Origin: Candidatus Zhuqueibacterota bacterium
GTDB lineage: Bacteria; Zhuqueibacterota; Zhuqueibacteria; Residuimicrobiales; Krinioviventaceae
Reading direction: 5' to 3'
Length of the DNA stretch: 64,000 bases
NCBI GenBank assembly: GCA_016934825.1
Contig: JAFGSB010000006.1
Span: forward strand, 1-64,000
Both the position numbers and the translations under genes were made by a program. Below are positions 60,281 to 64,000 of the stretch, in pieces (position 1 is the first letter of the stretch; each line of letters opens with the position of its first letter). The notes below the pieces were generated by a model, which saw only the letters and a program-made list of their open reading frames with translations, searched no databases and was not told where the DNA came from.

Positions 60281-60313
60281 AAGTGTCGTGTCCCGGTTTA
60301 ACCGGACACTGGT
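60281..60313 (+). repeat. Dispersed palindrome, copy j
   Basis: AAGTGTCGTGTCCCGGTTTAACCGGACACTGGT: very close to copy a, including the leading 'agtgtc'. Confidence 0.8.
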
Positions 60314-60545
60314 AATATCGTAATACAAATAAAAATAATATATTTTACCGATACAGACTTGATTTAATTGGAATTTAAAAAAAACTTTTTATATTAAAAT
60401 ATCTGAATAAACTTCAGGTAATTGTTTTACCGGTTTAACAAAATAAAACCAAATCATTGGACAGAATTCGCCTGATGTAAAATAAAAAATTAATAGAATT
60501 AATAAAAATATAATACTTCTATTGATGCAACTAAGGAGAACTGTA

Positions 60546-61394
60546 ATGATTAAACGAATTTTAATTCCCCTGGACCCCTCACCGTACACGGAAACCGCAT
60601 TGGAAATTGGTTGTATTATTGCCAGACAACATAACGCGGAAATTACCGGACTGGTCATATTAGACATTCCCGGAATAAAAAAGACAGTCGGACCTGTACC
60701 TCTTGGCGCTATTGAATATGCCGACAAACTTGAGCACCTGAAAGAAAAAGAGGCGCATGATCATATTCATATACTGTTATCAAAATTCAGAGAAAAGTGT
60801 TCAAAGGAAGGCGTACTATTTCGTGAAGCCGAACTGCAGGGCAGTCCGAGCGAACGTATTATTCGTGAATCCATATACTACGATCTGGTCGTGATGGGAC
60901 TGCGCACCTTTTTCCACTATCCGCCAAGTGATAAACCGGGAGATACTCTTGATGAGGTAATGGATCAATCTATCACTCCTATTTTAGGAGTTCCGCAAAG
61001 CTTTACATTTCCGGATATTTCGAAAGAAAAAATCAAAGTTCTGGTCGCTTTCGACGGAAGCCTGCCCTCCGCAAGCGCACTGCAGAGCTTTGTCACATTT
61101 GCCATACCCGACGTCATGGAAGTTGCACTGCTGACATCAGATGACAATAACGATGCCGCGGAGTACCATCTGACACAGGCTGAAGCTTACCTGAAATCCC
61201 ACTCCATATTCAATATTAAAAAGGAAAAAACGACTGAAAATATAAAAAAGATAGTAAATGAAAAATATCTAAACTGGGCGACTTTGATTGTCGTGGGAAC
61301 ACATTCGAAAAGCGGTATCTTTGATTTCATGGTGGGCAGTCTGACAAAAGAATTAATAAAAACAGATAAAAAGCCGTTACTGATCAGTCAGTGA
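60546..61394 (+). CDS. Tandem UspA universal stress protein
   Basis: 282 residues from ATG 60546 ('aaggagaactgta' ahead), not the longer track start. Two UspA domains: about 1-145 ('RILIPLDPSPYTETALEIGCIIARQHNAEITGLVIL', ending 'SITPILGVPQ') and 160-282 ('VLVAFDGSLPSASALQSFVTFA', ending 'IVVGTHSKSGIFDFMVGSLTKELIKTDKKPLLIS'). The second has the G-x2-x-G-x9-GS pattern of ATP-binding Usp; the first lacks it. Role in stress or energy status is by family. Confidence 0.9.
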   Translation: MIKRILIPLDPSPYTETALEIGCIIARQHNAEITGLVILDIPGIKKTVGPVPLGAIEYADKLEHLKEKEAHDHIHILLSKFREKCSKEGVLFREAELQGSPSERIIRESIYYDLVVMGLRTFFHYPPSDKPGDTLDEVMDQSITPILGVPQSFTFPDISKEKIKVLVAFDGSLPSASALQSFVTFAIPDVMEVALLTSDDNNDAAEYHLTQAEAYLKSHSIFNIKKEKTTENIKKIVNEKYLNWATLIVVGTHSKSGIFDFMVGSLTKELIKTDKKPLLISQ

Positions 61395-61685
61395 CAAATA
61401 CTCGAAAAATTTGAATAAAAGGGCCGTACCCAGTCGGAAGAACCGATCAGATTTCCGGCTGGGTACAACCCGATATTCGATCCAGGTGAAGCCGTTCTGA
61501 ATAATTTTGCTGATAAACAATCAATATTGAAAATTCATTTATACTTCAAATTCAGCTATTATTCATATTTTATAAAATACATCGATATTGATATATATTA
61601 CTTGATTAAATGAACCTGTATGCCGGATAAGGTGAAAGTATCCGCTTCCCGGACATCATTGTTTGTTCTATTTTGGAGAGAAAAA

Positions 61686-64000
61686 ATGAAAAAAATAAAC
61701 TCCACAGTTTGCTTTATTCTTATTTTTCTGTTCCTGTCCATGAATAGTTTTAGTGTCACTTTTAAAATTAATCAAGAGAAAGAATATTTTGAAGCGCCGG
61801 GATTTTCATTATTGATCTTTCATGATTTTTATCCCGAAGGGAAACAGGGCGGCATTGAAATCATTCAGCAAAATGAACGGATCGCCGCATGCGGCGACCT
61901 GCGGCTGGAACCGACTCCCGGACAGTGGGATGCGAAAGCGGAATACGGAAAACGTGAACTGGATATGGAAAATAATACGATCAGGATCAAAAACACGTTT
62001 CAGGAGATAAAACTCAATTACACGGTTCATGTCAAATCCGCCGGTGATGTTTTTATAATTACCGTCGACCTGGATAAACCTTTGCCCTCCGAATGGGCCG
62101 GTAAACTGGGCTTCAATTTCGAGCTCTATCCGCAAATATATTTTGGTAAAACTTTTTATCTGGATAATTTTTTCGGGATATTCCCCAGGCAGGCTAACGG
62201 TCCGGTACAGTTGAATCCCTTCGGTAATGTCGAGCCCCTGCCGATTGCCGGAGGTCATGTTTTATCGATCGCCCCGGAAGACTCCCTTTTCAGGTTCACC
62301 ATCGAAAGCAAAAAAGGTATTTTAAAACTGTATGACGGGCGGAATACGGCCCAGAACGGCTGGTTTGTGGTCAGAACATTGATCCCCGCCGGAGTCACAC
62401 AAAACGCCGTAGAATGGATCATCAAACCGCATATTAATCGGAATATGAAGAAAAAACCGGTGTTGTCCCATTCACAGGTCGGTTATCATCCCGATCAGGT
62501 CAAACAAGCAATTATCGAACTTGACCCGGCAACGGAAATATTTACAACAGCGGAACTGGCCAGGATATCTCCGGACGGATCCCTGAAGACGATATTTTCC
62601 TCGGTTCCGGTTAAATGGGGAGATTTTCTGCGCTATACCTATGCCGTATTTGATTTCACCGGCGTTAAGGAATCCGGGATGTACGTGATCCTGTATGCTG
62701 ATGAACAGACCGAACCGTTTAAGATCAGCGCCGATGTGTACAAAACCGATGTCTGGCAGCCCACGCTGGAAACATTTTTCCCGGTGCAGATGTGTCACAT
62801 GACAGTCCGGGACCGGTATCGCATCTGGCACGGCCCCTGTCACCTGGATGACGCTCTGCAGGCGCCGACCTCGCATGAACATTTTGACGGGTACAGACAG
62901 GGCGCCGGGACTGAAACCGAATACAAACCTTACGACCATATTCCCGGCCTGAACCGCGGCGGCTGGCATGACGCCGGCGATTACGACCTGGCGGCCGGTT
63001 CACAGGCCAGCACAACGCTGACCCTTGTTCTGGCAAAAGAAGCGTTCGGCATCGATACGGACCAGACGACTGTGAACAACGGGCAGCGCCTGGTGGAACT
63101 GCATAAACCCGACAATGTCCCGGATATCGTCCAGCAAATCAAACACGGCGTGGAAAACCTGCTCTCCGGTTACAGGATAGCGGGACACTGCTTCCCGGGA
63201 ATTATCTCCAATTCGATAAACCAGTACGTGCATCTTGGCGACGCCATGACCATGACTGACAACCTGATCTATAACCCATCGTCAGATAAAAATGAAGTAA
63301 CTGCTGAAAGCAACGACAACCCGGACGACAGGTGGGTCTTTACCAACAAATCAACCGCGCTGGAGTACCAGGCTGCGGCCACTCTAACTGCCGTAAGCCG
63401 TGCCTTAAAAGGTTACGAAGATGAACTGGCGGACGAATGTCTGAAAACAGCCGAAAACGTATGGCAGTATGAGCAAACCCACGAACCGGTCAAACACCGC
63501 AGCGCTTACGTTCCGGGAAACGAAGAACAGCAGGAAATCTTGGCGGCGGCGGAATTGTATATAACTACCGGAAAAAATATTTATAAAAAGCGCCTGATCG
63601 AGTTGCTGCCGGAGATCAAGGAGCAGGTCGGCCGGGTCGGCGCGACGGTAAGCCGCGTCCTGCCGCTGCTCAGGGATAAAAACTTTGCACATGAGATTCA
63701 TTCGTCCATGCAGGAATACAGTAAAGAATTGGCGGAAAGAATATCGCAAAACCCCTACGGCGTCCCCTACCGACCGCGCATCTGGGGCATCGCCTGGGAT
63801 ATCCAGAGCCATGCCGTCAACATGTATTATCTGCACAAAGCCTACCCCGAACTGTTCGACCGGGAAAACGTGCTCCGGGTTGTTAATTTTATTCTCGGAT
63901 GCCATCCGGGTTCATCAACGTCGTTCATATCGGGAGTGGGCTCGCGTTCGCTGATCCCCGGGTACGGTACCAACCGCGCGGACTGGTCGTACATTCCCGG
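61686..64000 (+). CDS. Secreted GH9-type endoglucanase, 3' end cut by the window
   Basis: The gene runs off the right edge, so it is absent from the track; 771 codons are open. 'ttttggagag' precedes the ATG. Signal peptide about 1-24. Residues about 25-255 form a domain I cannot assign ('EAPGFSLLIFHDFYPEGKQGGIEII'). A CelD-type Ig-like domain starts near 259 ('SHSQVGYHPDQVKQAIIEL'), then the GH9 (alpha/alpha)6 barrel with the catalytic Asp pair in 'GGWHDAGDYD' (Asp429/432). The C-terminal proton donor Glu lies beyond the window. Cleaves beta-1,4-glucans. Confidence 0.9.
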   Translation, partial: MKKINSTVCFILIFLFLSMNSFSVTFKINQEKEYFEAPGFSLLIFHDFYPEGKQGGIEIIQQNERIAACGDLRLEPTPGQWDAKAEYGKRELDMENNTIRIKNTFQEIKLNYTVHVKSAGDVFIITVDLDKPLPSEWAGKLGFNFELYPQIYFGKTFYLDNFFGIFPRQANGPVQLNPFGNVEPLPIAGGHVLSIAPEDSLFRFTIESKKGILKLYDGRNTAQNGWFVVRTLIPAGVTQNAVEWIIKPHINRNMKKKPVLSHSQVGYHPDQVKQAIIELDPATEIFTTAELARISPDGSLKTIFSSVPVKWGDFLRYTYAVFDFTGVKESGMYVILYADEQTEPFKISADVYKTDVWQPTLETFFPVQMCHMTVRDRYRIWHGPCHLDDALQAPTSHEHFDGYRQGAGTETEYKPYDHIPGLNRGGWHDAGDYDLAAGSQASTTLTLVLAKEAFGIDTDQTTVNNGQRLVELHKPDNVPDIVQQIKHGVENLLSGYRIAGHCFPGIISNSINQYVHLGDAMTMTDNLIYNPSSDKNEVTAESNDNPDDRWVFTNKSTALEYQAAATLTAVSRALKGYEDELADECLKTAENVWQYEQTHEPVKHRSAYVPGNEEQQEILAAAELYITTGKNIYKKRLIELLPEIKEQVGRVGATVSRVLPLLRDKNFAHEIHSSMQEYSKELAERISQNPYGVPYRPRIWGIAWDIQSHAVNMYYLHKAYPELFDRENVLRVVNFILGCHPGSSTSFISGVGSRSLIPGYGTNRADWSYIP

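Larger units (their letters stand above)
59882..60545. other. Divergent intergenic region with two palindromes
   Basis: About 660 bases between csp (minus) and the UspA gene (plus): palindrome copies i and j, A-tract-rich stretches, and the presumed csp leader. A TATAAT at 60509 is a candidate -10 for the UspA gene. Confidence 0.55.

Noticed and set aside
129-60313. CRISPR array
   Set aside because: The repeated palindromes are scattered kilobases apart, with no regular spacers and no cas genes.

Overview
This 64 kb window looks like a chromosomal segment of an anaerobic, fermentative, polysaccharide-degrading bacterium of the FCB (Fibrobacteres-Chlorobi-Bacteroidetes) type, perhaps a Calditrichota/KSB1-like lineage. 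The pointers are a type IX secretion (T9SS) C-terminal sorting domain of the 'EQNFPNPFNPGTTI' kind, a dockerin-like tail on a secreted protease, many exported glycoside hydrolases and several lipoproteins, together with two sets of NAD-linked [FeFe]-hydrogenase genes and a butyrate kinase. The phylum is inference; no rRNA or tRNA gene was seen.

Region 1 (about 0.3-20.7 kb, minus strand) is a hydrogenase and signalling block. It reads, in transcription order: a sigma54-type activator (NtrC family), a degenerate receiver, a receiver with an insertion, a REC-PAS-histidine kinase, HydC2-HydB2-HydA2, a sensory [FeFe]-hydrogenase fused to a histidine kinase, two more receivers, a second REC-PAS-kinase, a DRTGG protein, a PHP phosphoesterase, a HATPase protein, an HndB-like ferredoxin, and HydC1-HydB1-HydA1. 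A hairpin terminator then separates it from butyrate kinase and a membrane protein. Genes abut or overlap, so this is probably one or a few operons. A near-consensus sigma54 promoter and a 9-bp dyad lie between the activator gene and the rest. The set suggests H2- or redox-dependent control of two electron-bifurcating-type hydrogenases.

Region 2 (21-36 kb) is mixed: a lone receiver, an exported Gfo/Idh/MocA oxidoreductase, a lipoprotein with BACON-like repeats, an ABC-F ATPase, a DNRLRE-like lipoprotein, a GH106 rhamnosidase, a TauE/SafE transporter, a NUDIX hydrolase and RapA.

Region 3 (36-49 kb, plus strand) is carbohydrate-oriented: a Tat-exported Gfo/Idh/MocA protein, a trehalase/GH63-like hydrolase, a YcaQ-type DNA glycosylase, a PEPCK/HPr-kinase-like P-loop protein, GH42, TspO and GH95. 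No SusC/SusD pair is present.

Region 4 (49.2-51.6 kb) is a small toxin-antitoxin island with three modules. The first is intact. The second has a RelE toxin with an in-frame stop. The third has a HicA toxin with a stop and a frameshift. Each module is preceded by a copy or remnant of the same roughly 100-bp inverted repeat.

Region 5 (51.8-64 kb) holds two small membrane proteins with the same Cys-rich C-terminal domain flanking a secreted S8-like protease with dockerin repeats and a T9SS protein, then AsnA, a cold-shock protein, a double UspA protein, and a GH9 gene that runs off the window. Across the window, about ten copies of a short palindrome (consensus TGTCCGGTTTAACCGGACACTGGTG) lie almost exclusively between genes.
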